From Acidobacteriaceae bacterium (GTDB lineage Bacteria; Acidobacteriota; Terriglobia; Terriglobales; Acidobacteriaceae): a stretch of 44,312 nt of DNA. The translations under genes were made by a program, and so were the position numbers. This document shows, piece by piece, positions 1 through 10,028 of the stretch (position 1 is the first letter of the stretch; every line of letters begins with the position of its first letter). The DNA is taken from contig PLHW01000047.1 of the NCBI GenBank assembly GCA_003139095.1, positions 1 through 44,312 on the forward strand, written 5' to 3'. The notes below the pieces were generated by a model, which searched no databases, was not told the origin of the DNA, and saw only the letters and a list, made by a program, of their open reading frames with translations.

Positions 1-191
1 TGGATGGCGGCCAGCGGCAGAGGGATGTCGCTATTGGACAGCACCCGCAGCACAACTTCTTCGAGAGGCGGCGCGGGCTGGGGCAGCGAGCCGAGCTCCT
101 CGCTCCAGCCAAAACTCTCGAGGAGACGCCCGACCGCGGCACGCCGCGCCTGGAACATCTCGATCTGCCTCTCCAGCTCGGCGGCTTCGCA
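1..191 (-). CDS. partial hypothetical protein, runs off the left edge
   Basis: The minus strand is open from a TAA at 194-192 to the window edge. The reading begins AELERQIEMFQARRAAVGRL, a likely coiled coil, followed by EEVVLRVLSNSDIPLPLAAI, which has the feel of the first helices of a winged-helix domain. Composition is protein-like. The start is unclear: the only ATG in frame is at 158 and no ribosome binding site stands out, so the 5' end may have been lost or shifted, which would fit the edge of an accessory region. No function can be assigned. Confidence 0.35.
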
Positions 192-194
192 TTA

Positions 195-1114
195 ACGCTT
201 TTCCGCAGACCGTGCACAGGCCAGAAAACCTGGGGATATGCCCGTGTGGGGCCACTTGCCATAACCCAAATTCACTTCCGACGAACAGGCCGCGACTCCC
301 GCAAACGGCTGTAACTCAGTCGTTTGCAATCCTGACAGCATGGCACAGACCGCCGATCAAGGGAAATATGCCATGGCGCTAGTCTGATCTGGGCAGCGCG
401 ATTGATGCACGACAGGAATGCCGCGGACTCATACTGCGGACCGACCAGTACAGAAAAACGACGAAAACGGGCAGGTAGAGGGATGAAACAGAACCCGGCG
501 GACCCTATATATAAGAAGGAAGTTGATTCCGCTCCCTTCCATCCGGCCCGCACCTGGTCCGCACCTTGCCGCCCCCGGTCCGCATCCGGTACGAGGCCGT
601 TACAGGACTGGGCCTTACAGCCCTGAATGACCTGAGGCTCGTAAAATGAGCACTCCTCTTGCACCAAACCGGCGGTGCCACGTTTCCGATGTCTGACTCC
701 TAACATTGCATAAGGCACTTGGTCCACCCGGCGGACCAGTGCGGACTGTCCGCTGCCGGCAGACTTGATCGTTGAAGGAGATATTGGACCGGCATCTTTG
801 TTGTGACGTCCGCGCAAACCAGCGTCAATACAAGGTATTTGTAAAAAGCGGCACCATTCCTGTCGAGGGATATGTGCGAGCTCAACGCAAAAGCTGTCGG
901 ATTCTCTTCAAGAATCCTCGCGTCGGAACAAGCGGATCAGTGAATAGCGGTTGCCGATCTTCCTCGAGAGTCCGTTCCTGCTGTCGTACCTGAGCAACAA
1001 AAAACTAAATTCTCCTTACTTTCATACAGTTGCAATGCCTGTGGAAAACTCGGCGCGTCCGTCGGGATACTAGCCAGTTGTAGAGGGTACTGCAGGCCAA
1101 GGGAAGTCACAAAA
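195..1114. other. gene-free stretch of about 0.9 kb
   Basis: No reading frame here has a ribosome binding site together with protein-like composition. The longest open frame, on the minus strand from 817 to 272, lacks both and I do not call it. The stretch is notable for many GCGGAC/GTCCGC hexamers between 423 and 813 and ends with the GGGAAG ribosome binding site of the gene at 1115. Confidence 0.5.
423..813. repeat. cluster of nine GCGGAC/GTCCGC boxes
   Basis: GCGGAC occurs on the plus strand at 423, 436, 498, 731 and 741, and as GTCCGC at 557, 578, 748 and 808. Four copies extend to GCGGACC or GGTCCGC. Copies at 741 and 748 form the perfect palindrome GCGGACTGTCCGC. In sequence of about 60 percent GC roughly 0.4 copies would be expected in this length. 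The boxes lie upstream of the accessory genes, so they could be binding sites for an element-encoded DNA-binding protein. Confidence 0.5.
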
Positions 1115-1933
1115 ATGGAACCCACAAACGACAAGATCTCGACCGGGCAACTGACGAAGGTCAATTTCCGGCTCGCTAGGGATGAGGGCCGCTTGATCTT
1201 CATGGGCGCGAGTCTATGCGAATCCTCCTACAGCTGGTCATTGCGGTATGGCCAGTATCCAAGCACGAATTTTCTACGGGCTTGCCCCCAATTTGAGCCG
1301 CGCGAAGGAAAATTTAGCCAAAAGCTATGGGATCGTGTTTTGGCCTTGTACAAGTTGATGCTGGATCGGTTGCAAGGGAATAAGAGCAAGACGATTCTGG
1401 CGAGCCTCGATCCCATCGACATCGCCGTAGCCGCCTTTCTTGTTAGGTCCATATGCACGCAGTTTCGTCATGGCCACGTCAGTTCGCCCATCAGTAACGT
1501 GAAACTGGTAGCTGACCGGCTACAACGCAAGCTTGAGCGCATGCGGCGACGAGGGGTGCGCAAAGCAAAGGTCAACTCTCAGGCCGAGATCTACGCTGCC
1601 TCTGTGGCGGAGTTGCACCTGTTTCAGCTTTGGGCTCGCGGATGCCTCCTCTATTGCCGATGCAATCGGCCAGCCGTCTCCAGTTCCCGACGCTTACACC
1701 TGCTCATTGTCGCCGACTGCACGAAGCTCGCAAGAGAGGCAATCACCCAGGAAGGACTACAGATGCCTGAACCTCGGGAACTCCACAAGCTGGTCAGGTT
1801 GTTTCTTGCTTACGCTCGTCGTGGTCGCGTGGCAGCCGGTATACCAGGTGTTGTGAAAGGAGATGCAAAGACACGCAAAGTTCTTGGGCGCTTCTTCGAG
1901 AAGCACCTTCAACCTCAGCAAAGTGAACCGTAA
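1115..1933 (+). CDS. hypothetical protein of the accessory region
   Basis: A 272-residue protein that I do not recognise. It starts at an ATG placed about nine bases after GGGAAG. It is basic, with an arginine/lysine-rich segment near residues 140-155 (RKLERMRRRGVRKAK) and no signal peptide, membrane segment or clear catalytic motif, so binding to nucleic acid is possible but unproven. The stop is 14 bases from the start of the next gene, so the two are probably cotranscribed. The gene sits between a GCGGAC-rich leader and an integrase gene, which suggests it is cargo or a maintenance gene of an integrated element. Confidence 0.6.
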   Translation: MEPTNDKISTGQLTKVNFRLARDEGRLIFMGASLCESSYSWSLRYGQYPSTNFLRACPQFEPREGKFSQKLWDRVLALYKLMLDRLQGNKSKTILASLDPIDIAVAAFLVRSICTQFRHGHVSSPISNVKLVADRLQRKLERMRRRGVRKAKVNSQAEIYAASVAELHLFQLWARGCLLYCRCNRPAVSSSRRLHLLIVADCTKLAREAITQEGLQMPEPRELHKLVRLFLAYARRGRVAAGIPGVVKGDAKTRKVLGRFFEKHLQPQQSEP

Positions 1934-1947
1934 ATTAGGGGGAGTAT

Positions 1948-2598
1948 ATGCTCAAAACCAAGAAGTGTGCTTCGTGCCAGTTCAAGATCGATGCGGAACA
2001 CGAGGCAATGATCAGGGATCTGAAGCGGGACTGGGATGTCCTTTCGGGACCTGAGCGCGCTATTCGTATCGAGAAGATTCTGAAGGCTGGCCTCAGCCTT
2101 CGCTGTCTCGCGCCAGGGCTGCAAAAGGACGAGTCTACCTTAAGGAAATGCCTTAAGATGCACCTTTCTCCTTCCCTTCCGAGTGATGCCAAGCCGAGTG
2201 CGGCGATTGGTGAATCCAACCTCCTTCCGGCCGCTACCGCAGTCCTGCCAACCGTGAAAGTTACCCGAACGACTGTGGCGAAGCTGCGCGAGGAGTTGCA
2301 GGCAATTGCTATGATTCTTAACGCGTCGCCGATTCCAGAGCCGACTCCCGTCGACTTGGCGGTCTGCTTACAGCAGCAGGTGCGCTGGAGCGAGATCTAC
2401 ACCAGTCAGTTGCTTCAGCTTGCTAACCAGAAAACGGCCGAACTCAAGTCCATCAGTTCCCTTTCTAACCTAGTATCGGTCGTGCCCGAGAGCGGCCACA
2501 TCATCACGGATGGCGGCTCGAGAGAATCCGATGGGGATGTCTTCATGGAGACGGTGTGCGCTGAAGAACACCCGGGCACTTTTGTTCCCGTCCCCTAA
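1948..2598 (+). CDS. hypothetical protein with helix-turn-helix-like segment
   Basis: A 216-residue protein; its ATG follows GGGGGAG at good spacing. The N-terminus carries CASC (CxxC). Residues of roughly 45-72 read AGLSLRCLAPGLQKDESTLR, which has the shape of a helix-turn-helix of the kind seen in sigma region 4, ParB and resolvase-type proteins (repeated helix 'G.S.R.LA..L', then 'ES.LR..L'). The remainder is helical with a serine/aspartate-rich tail. It follows the previous gene by 14 bases. A regulatory role for the element, perhaps acting on the upstream GCGGAC boxes, is inference only. Confidence 0.6.
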   Translation: MLKTKKCASCQFKIDAEHEAMIRDLKRDWDVLSGPERAIRIEKILKAGLSLRCLAPGLQKDESTLRKCLKMHLSPSLPSDAKPSAAIGESNLLPAATAVLPTVKVTRTTVAKLREELQAIAMILNASPIPEPTPVDLAVCLQQQVRWSEIYTSQLLQLANQKTAELKSISSLSNLVSVVPESGHIITDGGSRESDGDVFMETVCAEEHPGTFVPVP

Positions 2599-2931
2599 AC
2601 TCTGCCCCGCTCCGACGTTTCCAGCCGAGAGAGCTGCAAGCGCCAGCTAAAATCTCCGCTTGTCATGGAAAAGAGCCCCTCGAGGGCCGAAATCCCCACC
2701 TGTCAGCAGCTCATCGAACTTTAGGTTTTTGACTTTCGGTTAATCGTTACAGCATTGAGAGTAGGGCGGCAACAGTCTCCCTTCGGAGCAGACACATGGT
2801 TTCTCCAATTCGGGTTTCATTTCAAGAACTTTTCGGGCTGTGCCAGAAGCGCTGTCGAACTTAGGGGCCGCGGCGTAACCGCGCCCCCTGGGGGCGAACC
2901 CTCAACAAGGCTACAACCGGAAAGGCGATTT
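2599..2931. other. intergenic region upstream of the integrase
   Basis: About 330 bases with no gene that I can support. The integrase frame stays open through the last part of this region, but the residues lack the integrase character and the good ribosome binding site (GGAAAGG) is at 2918-2924. A possible -35 box TTGACT lies at 2729-2734 without a good -10 partner. A perfect GC-rich palindrome lies at 2882-2896. Confidence 0.5.
2882..2896. promoter_or_regulatory. GC-rich palindrome before the integrase gene
   Basis: CGCCCCC-T-GGGGGCG is a perfect inverted repeat with seven-base arms and a one-base centre, ending 35 bases before the chosen integrase start. It could be an operator or a structure in the leader RNA. 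There is no T-tract, so it is not an ordinary terminator. Confidence 0.3.
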
Positions 2932-4236
2932 ATGAACAACCCGGTCGCATCTGCACCATCCGGGGAAGAGTTAACACCCGTACCAATATTCCTCGCATCA
3001 CTCCAAAAATATGGTAGTGTTTCGGGCCAGGCGAACTCCGGTGTCCCGCTGAGAGGAGACTTTGAGCGGATGGCACGGAGAAGGTTTCAAGACCCCAAGC
3101 CCGCAAGGCGCGGCGCTTGGTGGACGCTGCTTTGCTGGACAGATGTTTTCGAAAATGGTGAAAGGAGGCGGAAGCGTAAGAGGATCAAGCTCGGCCCGGC
3201 GACGATGCCGGAAAGGGAAGTGCGCAAGATTGCTGCCGAGGCACTGCGCCCGATGAATCAGGGGCTCGAAACAATCGGATCGGCGACTACCTTCTCGGCC
3301 TATGTGGAGGGAACGTACAAGCCCTTGATTCTGCCTCTATTGGCGAAACCTACCCGCGATCGCTATACAGGGGTCATCAAAAACTATCTTGAGCCGGCGT
3401 TCGGATCGATGATGCTGCGCGACATGACAAAGGTAGTGTTGCAACGGTACTTCAGCGAAATGGCAGACTGGAAACTTCAGCTCGAATCGAAGGACAAGAT
3501 CCGCGATGTCCTGGCCAGTGTTCTCAATTCGGCTGAGAAGTACCAGTTAATCGTCAAGAACCCGATCGAGGGTGTTCAGCTTCCCCGTGGCCGGAGAGGA
3601 AAGCGTAACAAGCCCATCGTCACTCCAGAACAGTTCGCACAGCTGATTGAACTGATCCCGGAACCTTATGCCACCATGCTATTCGTGGCGGTCTTCACAG
3701 GTCTCAGGGTCAGCGAGCTGATCGCGCTGCGCTGGAAAAATGTGGGCGTCGAATCAATTACCATTGACGAGCGGTACTGCCGGGGCGATTGGGACGTGCC
3801 TAAGAGTTCCGCATCGAATGCGACGATCGGTGTCAATCACGAAGTCATCGAGCGGTTGCACTTGTTGAAAGGACTCACGATCGAGGTAAAAGCTGGTCGG
3901 GCGATACGGCGTTATCCCGCGGTAAAGTCCTCCCTTCCGAATGATCTGGTATTTCAGTCCGTTCGACAAGGCAAGCCGATGCGTGACAATAACATTCTGA
4001 CCCGCTTCATCAAGCCTGCCGCCCGCAAGCTGGGGCTTGACTTTGTGAACTGGCGTTGCCTGCGCACGTCGCATGCGACCTGGCTCAAGATGGTGGGTGC
4101 CGACGTGAAGGACGCGCAGGCCCAGCTGCGGCACTCGCGCGCCTCGACCACGCTCGATATCTACCAGCAGTTTGTTCCCGAATCACAGAAGAAGGCGGTG
4201 GAAAGGTTGAGCAGTTTGTCTCATCTGGTTCACTGA
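2932..4236 (+). CDS. tyrosine-recombinase integrase
   Basis: A site-specific recombinase that would integrate or excise a genomic island. The start at 2932 follows GGAAAGG and gives 434 residues. An N-terminal AP2-like DNA-binding part is followed by a core-binding domain (about 118-205) and the catalytic domain. Visible catalytic residues are Arg259 in FTGLRVSEL, Lys291, Arg378, His401 in LRHS and the nucleophile Tyr411 in LDIYQQF. The usual HxxR box reads RCLR here (Arg375 in place of His), a change seen in some integrases. The stop codon lies 62 bases from the 3' end of tRNA-Phe, the classic position of an integrase that uses a tRNA 3' end as attachment site. I could not find the second att copy, so the island probably extends beyond the left edge. 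Confidence 0.9.
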   Translation: MNNPVASAPSGEELTPVPIFLASLQKYGSVSGQANSGVPLRGDFERMARRRFQDPKPARRGAWWTLLCWTDVFENGERRRKRKRIKLGPATMPEREVRKIAAEALRPMNQGLETIGSATTFSAYVEGTYKPLILPLLAKPTRDRYTGVIKNYLEPAFGSMMLRDMTKVVLQRYFSEMADWKLQLESKDKIRDVLASVLNSAEKYQLIVKNPIEGVQLPRGRRGKRNKPIVTPEQFAQLIELIPEPYATMLFVAVFTGLRVSELIALRWKNVGVESITIDERYCRGDWDVPKSSASNATIGVNHEVIERLHLLKGLTIEVKAGRAIRRYPAVKSSLPNDLVFQSVRQGKPMRDNNILTRFIKPAARKLGLDFVNWRCLRTSHATWLKMVGADVKDAQAQLRHSRASTTLDIYQQFVPESQKKAVERLSSLSHLVH

Positions 4237-4298
4237 AATGAATTGGAACCAAATGGAACCCAAACCGAGACCGCGCTTTCGTAAGTCCTTGGAAAATA

Positions 4299-4374
4299 TG
4301 GTGGCCAGGGACGGAGTTGAACCGCCGACGCCAGCCTTTTCAGGGCTGCGCTCTACCACCTGAGCTACCTGGCC
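4299..4374 (-). tRNA. tRNA-Phe (anticodon GAA)
   Basis: Read on the minus strand, the acceptor stem GGCCAGG pairs with CCTGGCC. The D arm GCTC/GAGC, the anticodon stem CAGCC/GGCTG with loop CTGAAAA (anticodon GAA), and the T arm GGCGG-TTCAACT-CCGTC are all intact. The discriminator base is A and CCA is encoded. Its 3' end faces the integrase gene, so it is the likely attachment site of the island to its left. Confidence 0.97.
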
Positions 4375-4498
4375 ACTTCTCCTTCGAAACGCCGCACGCG
4401 ATCCGCTGTCACTGGCGCGTGCCGCCACTACGCAGCTGCTTCGCTGAGAGCGTGCGAAACAGCAAAGATTATAACAACCGCGACCAGTTTGCTCCAAA

Positions 4499-5817
4499 CT
4501 AACCCGGCTCCTTCCCGCTGACGACTCCATTGAGAACTGTTAAAACACATCGATTCCCGCCAAACCAATATGCAATCTCGCGATAGTCCTTCACGTCGAA
4601 CATCGCCACGTCTGCGTCCTTCCCCGGCTCAATGCTGCCTTTGCGATCCGCCAACCGCAGCGCCCATGCTCCGTTAATCGTCGCCGCCGCGATCGCCTCT
4701 GCCGGCGCCATCTTCATGTGCGTACACGCCAGCGACATCGCCATCTGCATATTTAGCGTCGGCGACGATCCGGGGTTATAGTCCGTCGCCAGCGCCACCG
4801 CCGCTCCTGCCTCGATCAACGTTCGCGCCGCCGGATAGCGCGTCAGGCCAAGAAAGTAATTCGCTCCCGGCACAAACGTCGTGATCGTCTCACTCCGCGA
4901 CAGCGCCGCCAGGTCCGCGTCGTTGACGTAATCCATGTGGTCAAGCGATGCAGGCCGGTGGCGCAAAAACGGCTCCAGACGCGTCTCCCCTAGTTGCCCC
5001 ATGTGGGCCCGCAATGCCAGCCCGTTTGCCGCAGCCGCCTCAAAAATTTGCTCGGCTTCTTCCGCGCTGAATGCGCCACGATCGCAGAACACGTCCGCAA
5101 ACGCGGCCAGCTTTCGCTTTGCCACCGCCGGCATCATCTCACTGCAGATCATGTCCACGTATTCCTGAGGCCGCCCGCGAAACTCCGACGGCACCGTGTG
5201 GGCTCCCAAAAAAGTCGGCACCACCGTTCCCGCCCAACGCCGCGCCGCGCCGCGAATCGCTTCCAGCGACTTCACTTCCGATTCAAAACTCAATCCGTAT
5301 CCCGACTTGGCCTCGACAGTGGTGGTTCCGTGCGCGGCCATGGCCCGCAACCTGGTCAGCACTTTTTCGGTAAGTGCCGCTTTTCCGCTATTGCGCACAC
5401 CCTCAATGCTTGCCCGAATTCCGCCTCCAGCCTCGGCAATCTCCTCATAACTCGCGCCCGCAATCCGTTTCTCGAAATCGGTCAGCCGCGGATGCGCAAA
5501 CACCGGATGCGTATGCGAATCGACAAAACCCGGCAGTACGACCCGGCCCCGGCAGTCAATTTCGGTGATCTTCTTCCGATTTTTCTTCAGCCACGGATCG
5601 CGCAGCGCATCTTTAGTCTTACCCACCGAAACAATCTTCCCGCCCAGGCACAACACTGCAGCATCTTCAATGATTCCGAGTTCGGAAAGGGAAGCGCCGC
5701 GCCGCGGGCCTTCGCGGTCTGAATGCAGCGTTAGTAGCTGGCCGATGTTGGTCAGCAAGAGTGCTGAGATCTGACCTAACTTCCTCCGTGCCTCCGTGTC
5801 TCCGTGGTGGACGTTCA

Positions 5818-5821
<4 letters not shown>
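4499..5821 (-). CDS. hutI: imidazolonepropionase
   Basis: Third enzyme of histidine degradation: hydrolyses 4-imidazolone-5-propionate to N-formimino-glutamate in the cytoplasm. It is an amidohydrolase-fold metalloenzyme. Metal-binding HTHPVFA, the substrate-region motif KSGYGL, LGAHTVP and [11 protein letters not shown] are all present. The ATG overlaps the hutU stop as ATGATGA, so the two genes are translationally coupled. At 440 residues it is about 20-30 longer than usual: residues 5-12 (HHGDTEAR) are encoded by an 8-bp tandem repeat at the gene junction, and family-like sequence begins near [16 protein letters not shown] inside that stretch is an alternative start. Confidence 0.95.
5783..5806. 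repeat. 8-bp tandem array NCTCCGTG at the hutU-hutI junction
   Basis: Three units in exact register on the plus strand: CCTCCGTG, CCTCCGTG, TCTCCGTG, followed by GTGG. It starts within about ten bases of the hutU stop and is translated as part of the HutI N-terminus. A related array lies at 10146-10177. Confidence 0.8.
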
Positions 5822-7512
<1,691 letters not shown>

Positions 7513-7544
7513 AACAATATGGTAGTGCGCGAGAGGCAAAATCA

Positions 7545-7582
7545 TCAATGACCGCGTCAATGACCGCGTCAATGACCGCGTC
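7545..7582. repeat. 12-bp tandem repeat upstream of hutU
   Basis: TCAATGACCGCG is repeated three times in perfect register, followed by a final TC. It lies 33 bases upstream of the hutU start. On the minus strand it would read as repeated LTRS if translation began upstream. Confidence 0.85.
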
Positions 7583-7590
7583 TCCGGCGG

Positions 7591-7627
7591 TGCCCCATTC
7601 AAGCCATCTTTTGGCTTGAGTGGGGCC
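7591..7627. repeat. REP-like hairpin, CAAGCC family, copy 1
   Basis: CCCCATTCAAGCC at 7593-7605 pairs with GGCTTGAGTGGGG at 7613-7625 around the loop ATCTTTT. It is a 13-bp stem with one G-T pair. Copies of the same element occur at 7949-7980 (decayed, inverted) and 9149-9184. Confidence 0.75.
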
Positions 7628-7728
7628 TTCCTCGCCCTTAAGCCTAATGCCATGGGGATTGCAACGATTTCAGGAACCGGCCACAGCCATTTCGTGACCT
7701 GCAGTCCTGCGCCCCCTCCCAAGCCGAG

Positions 7729-7793
7729 TCATCCTGAGCGAAGCGCTGTGAAGCGAAGCGAGCAGCGCGCAGTCGAAGGACCCCTGCACTCTC
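7729..7793. repeat. dispersed-type repeat with GCGAAGCG words
   Basis: The segment starts TCATCCTGAGCGAAGCG, passes through repeated AAGCGAAGCGAGCAGCG-like words and ends GTCGAAGGACCCCTGC. Sequences of this kind are scattered through many environmental bacterial genomes in noncoding DNA; the family name is not known to me. A partial relative of the same style (CTTTCGCTCGGAATGAC) occurs at 30197-30236. Confidence 0.55.
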
Positions 7794-7948
7794 ATCGCCC
7801 TGCAACGCCCCCGCTGGGAATTCTCTCACCGGAGTTTTTTCCGCCCTCTTGAGGAAACCAGACACGAAGCACGCGTGGAAATCGAATGCGACTGCACGGC
7901 AAGAAGGCGCGAGCGAGCGGCAGGGACATTCTGTCCAGCTGTCGAACC

Positions 7949-7980
7949 GCCCCACTCAAGCCAAAAGACGACTGAACGGG
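7949..7980. repeat. REP-like hairpin, CAAGCC family, decayed inverted copy
   Basis: GCCCCACTCAAGCC followed by loop AAAAGAC and an imperfect arm GACTGAACGGG. It is the reverse orientation of the copies at 7591 and 9149, and its right arm has mutated. Confidence 0.5.
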
Positions 7981-8053
7981 CCGCACGTTCGCATTCCTCC
8001 CAATCACTTCGATTTCCATCAAAGACTCGGTAACCGTGAGAGGTCGCGGATAA

Positions 8054-8194
8054 TCATCGCAAGAGCCAAAATCCGAACCTGCCTATCTCAAGGACGAAGC
8101 AGGCGAAGACGAGAACCCGCAGCAACAACCACTCGCACCGAATGAAGAACCCATCGACGCGACGCTCAAAATCGTAATCATCTTTGCCGATCAT
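8054..8194 (-). CDS. 46-residue single-pass membrane protein
   Basis: A small gene with a very strong ribosome binding site, AAAGGAGG, six bases before the ATG. The ATG overlaps the stop of the upstream gene as ATGA, so translation is probably coupled. The protein starts MIGKDDYDFERRVDG and continues with one hydrophobic segment (about residues 22-44, WLLLRVLVFACFVLEIG), so it should sit in the inner membrane with a charged N-terminus. I know no family for it. The tight coupling suggests it works together with the protein encoded at 8191-8961. Confidence 0.65.
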   Translation of the reverse strand: MIGKDDYDFERRVDGFFIRCEWLLLRVLVFACFVLEIGRFGFWLLR

Positions 8195-8961
8195 TGGTCC
8201 TCCTTTCGCGCTTTGGATTGATCGTTGGCAACCTGCCGCAGCGGGGGAACGCTTGGCAATACTTGAAACATGACTGGTTTTCCCGCTCGCCCACTCGCGG
8301 CCGCACTGGCCAAACGTCGGCCTTCGGAGGTGAACGACATATCGATCATCGTTTTCGAGGCCGCGACGGTCACCAGTAGGGAGTTGCCCTCCACTTTCCA
8401 CTGTCCGCCTGACAGAAGAGACGCGAGCATAGGCTGGTTAGAGAGAGCGCCGAGGACGGCTTCACGCAAAACATCGACTCCGGCAGCTGGCGCCAGGCTC
8501 GTTGCGATTTCGTGTGCGTACGTCAGCCTGTCGGATATCTTCTCAGCGAGATCTTGAGATTCTTTTACCAATCTCGCGAGCAGATCAGGAATCTTGCTCA
8601 CTGCTTTGACCCGCGTCTCACGCGGTGCATCCTTGAAGAGCCATGCTTCGTATGTGCCATCCTCGGGAAACGCGTTGCGGTCTTCAGTCAAATACTCAAT
8701 GAAGAGGCACCATTTTCCAGCGTGCTTTCCATAGGCCAACCGCCACAAGCCAGACTGGAGACCCGAGTCGTCGCCCCAGGACTCGACATGGACACTCGCT
8801 TCTACGCCTAGGTTGAGACGATTGACGGCGTCTTCGATTGCCGACACCTCTTTTGTCAGTTTGTCGGTTAATTCGTTAAGGGTCTTTGCAGTAGAGGAAA
8901 GTTCTTGAAGGTACTTCCCCACATCGAGCGGGGAAACCGCTTGAGTCATCGTCTTTTCCAT
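8191..8961 (-). CDS. hypothetical protein with DnaX-tail-like C-terminus
   Basis: A 256-residue protein from the ATG at 8961 (8949 is possible). The N-terminal 50 residues look like a coiled coil (ELSSTAKTLNELTDKLTKEV). The middle (about 55-150) is an unrecognised soluble domain (GLWRLAYGKHAGKWCLFIEY). The C-terminus, about 180-245 (GGQWKVEGNSLLVTVAASKT, then GRAGKPVMFQV), resembles the small C-terminal domain found at the end of gamma/tau subunits (DnaX) of DNA polymerase III. That comparison rests on pattern recall, not a search. No signal peptide. Coupled to the 46-residue membrane protein downstream. Confidence 0.6.
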   Translation of the reverse strand: MEKTMTQAVSPLDVGKYLQELSSTAKTLNELTDKLTKEVSAIEDAVNRLNLGVEASVHVESWGDDSGLQSGLWRLAYGKHAGKWCLFIEYLTEDRNAFPEDGTYEAWLFKDAPRETRVKAVSKIPDLLARLVKESQDLAEKISDRLTYAHEIATSLAPAAGVDVLREAVLGALSNQPMLASLLSGGQWKVEGNSLLVTVAASKTMIDMSFTSEGRRLASAAASGRAGKPVMFQVLPSVPPLRQVANDQSKARKEDQ

Positions 8962-9148
8962 TTCTGGCCCAGGCAAGGCCGACTTTAGGCTCGGCAGGCA
9001 GCCGAGACATTGCACATAAACCGGAGGTCAGTCCGGCTTGTCAGCGATCAACTGACAGCTGAGAAAATTCAACTCAGTTAGTGCGAATAGTAACGCCGAG
9101 GTAGCATGCTCGTCAACGGCGGGCTGACTCGATAACCCTCTCGGCTGG

Positions 9149-9184
9149 TGGCCCATTCAAGCCTTCTTTTGGCTTGAGTGGGAC
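9149..9184. repeat. REP-like hairpin, CAAGCC family, copy 3
   Basis: CCCATTCAAGCC at 9152-9163 pairs with GGCTTGAGTGGG at 9171-9182 around the loop TTCTTTT. It has the same orientation and nearly the same sequence as the copy at 7591. Confidence 0.75.
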
Positions 9185-10028
9185 CGTCCAATGCATGCCC
9201 TGTCAACTTGACAAAATCCAGCCGCAGAAACCCCCTAAAACAGGAAAAGCGAAGCAAGCCAAAACGAGTAAGTCCTTTACTCCCGGATACTTCGCTGTAA
9301 GTGCTTGACTTTCAAACCGCGAACCACCAATCCGCGCTAACCCCAGCACCCTCATAGGTCAAACGAAGATCAAAGTAGGTAGACACATAACCACATAGTA
9401 AACATCCCGCCCAACGAAAATCCCCGATTCGCCCCCTTTCACGACGCCCCGAAAACCAACTTTATTTTATTCGCAGTTTCTTCGCCGCCCAGACAAGGAG
9501 TCATCTTTACAAGATTGTACGTACATGGAAAAGGCCGAGACAGGCCCCCGGTTTCCCCATCCCGGGAATCCTGCCCACAAGAAACGACCCCGTCCCGCAC
9601 ATATCCCTTGACTTAAGCGCCACACCCTCCAAGAATTAAGACTGACAGGGGAAGACAAGCAGACGGATCGACAAACGGCCGTCTATACCCGCTCCCGCCC
9701 AGGCGGAAAGCAAGATAAGTTATTTGAAATCAAGACTTTGTCGCGAAACTGCATCGTAAGCGATTGATTCTAAAGAGTCGCCATCGTCGAGAGCAGGGCT
9801 TCCCGAGATCCAGCCGGCAAGATTCAGCCCCTAACTCCCATGCGCTCAAGACTTTGCCTATAAGTCTCTATTTCTCAAGACTTTGAAAGGCAAGAAAATG
9901 CAAAATTGCCGAGAATCGAGCTTAACTCCAACTCAGCAAAAGAGTTGCAAGAACTAAGTTCAAGTCTATATGTTTGATTACTTTGCGAGCCAACTTACTC
10001 TAAATCTATGATTCTATTAGACAGTGTA

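Larger units (their letters stand above)
7513..8053. other. gene-free repeat mosaic upstream of hutU
   Basis: About 540 bases with no supported gene. It holds a 12-bp tandem repeat, two CAAGCC-type hairpins and a dispersed-repeat-like segment at 7729-7793. Open frames here translate repeat sequence and have no ribosome binding site. Confidence 0.6.

Noticed and set aside
272-817. 181-codon open frame on the minus strand in the GCGGAC-rich region
   Set aside because: No ribosome binding site, no protein-like composition and repeats in several frames.
2729-2760. TTGACT as -35 box of an integrase promoter
   Set aside because: No acceptable -10 box at a distance of 16-18 bases.
1113-4262. AAATGGAACCCA at 1113-1124 and 4251-4262 as possible att repeats
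   Set aside because: Only 12 bases, not inside the tRNA gene, and the left copy covers the start codon of a good gene; more likely chance.
4183-4530. Open reading frame on the minus strand across the tRNA gene (VAQVVERSPEKAGVGGSTPS)
   Set aside because: It is a translation of tRNA-Phe itself; the residues are the known shadow pattern of such tRNA genes.
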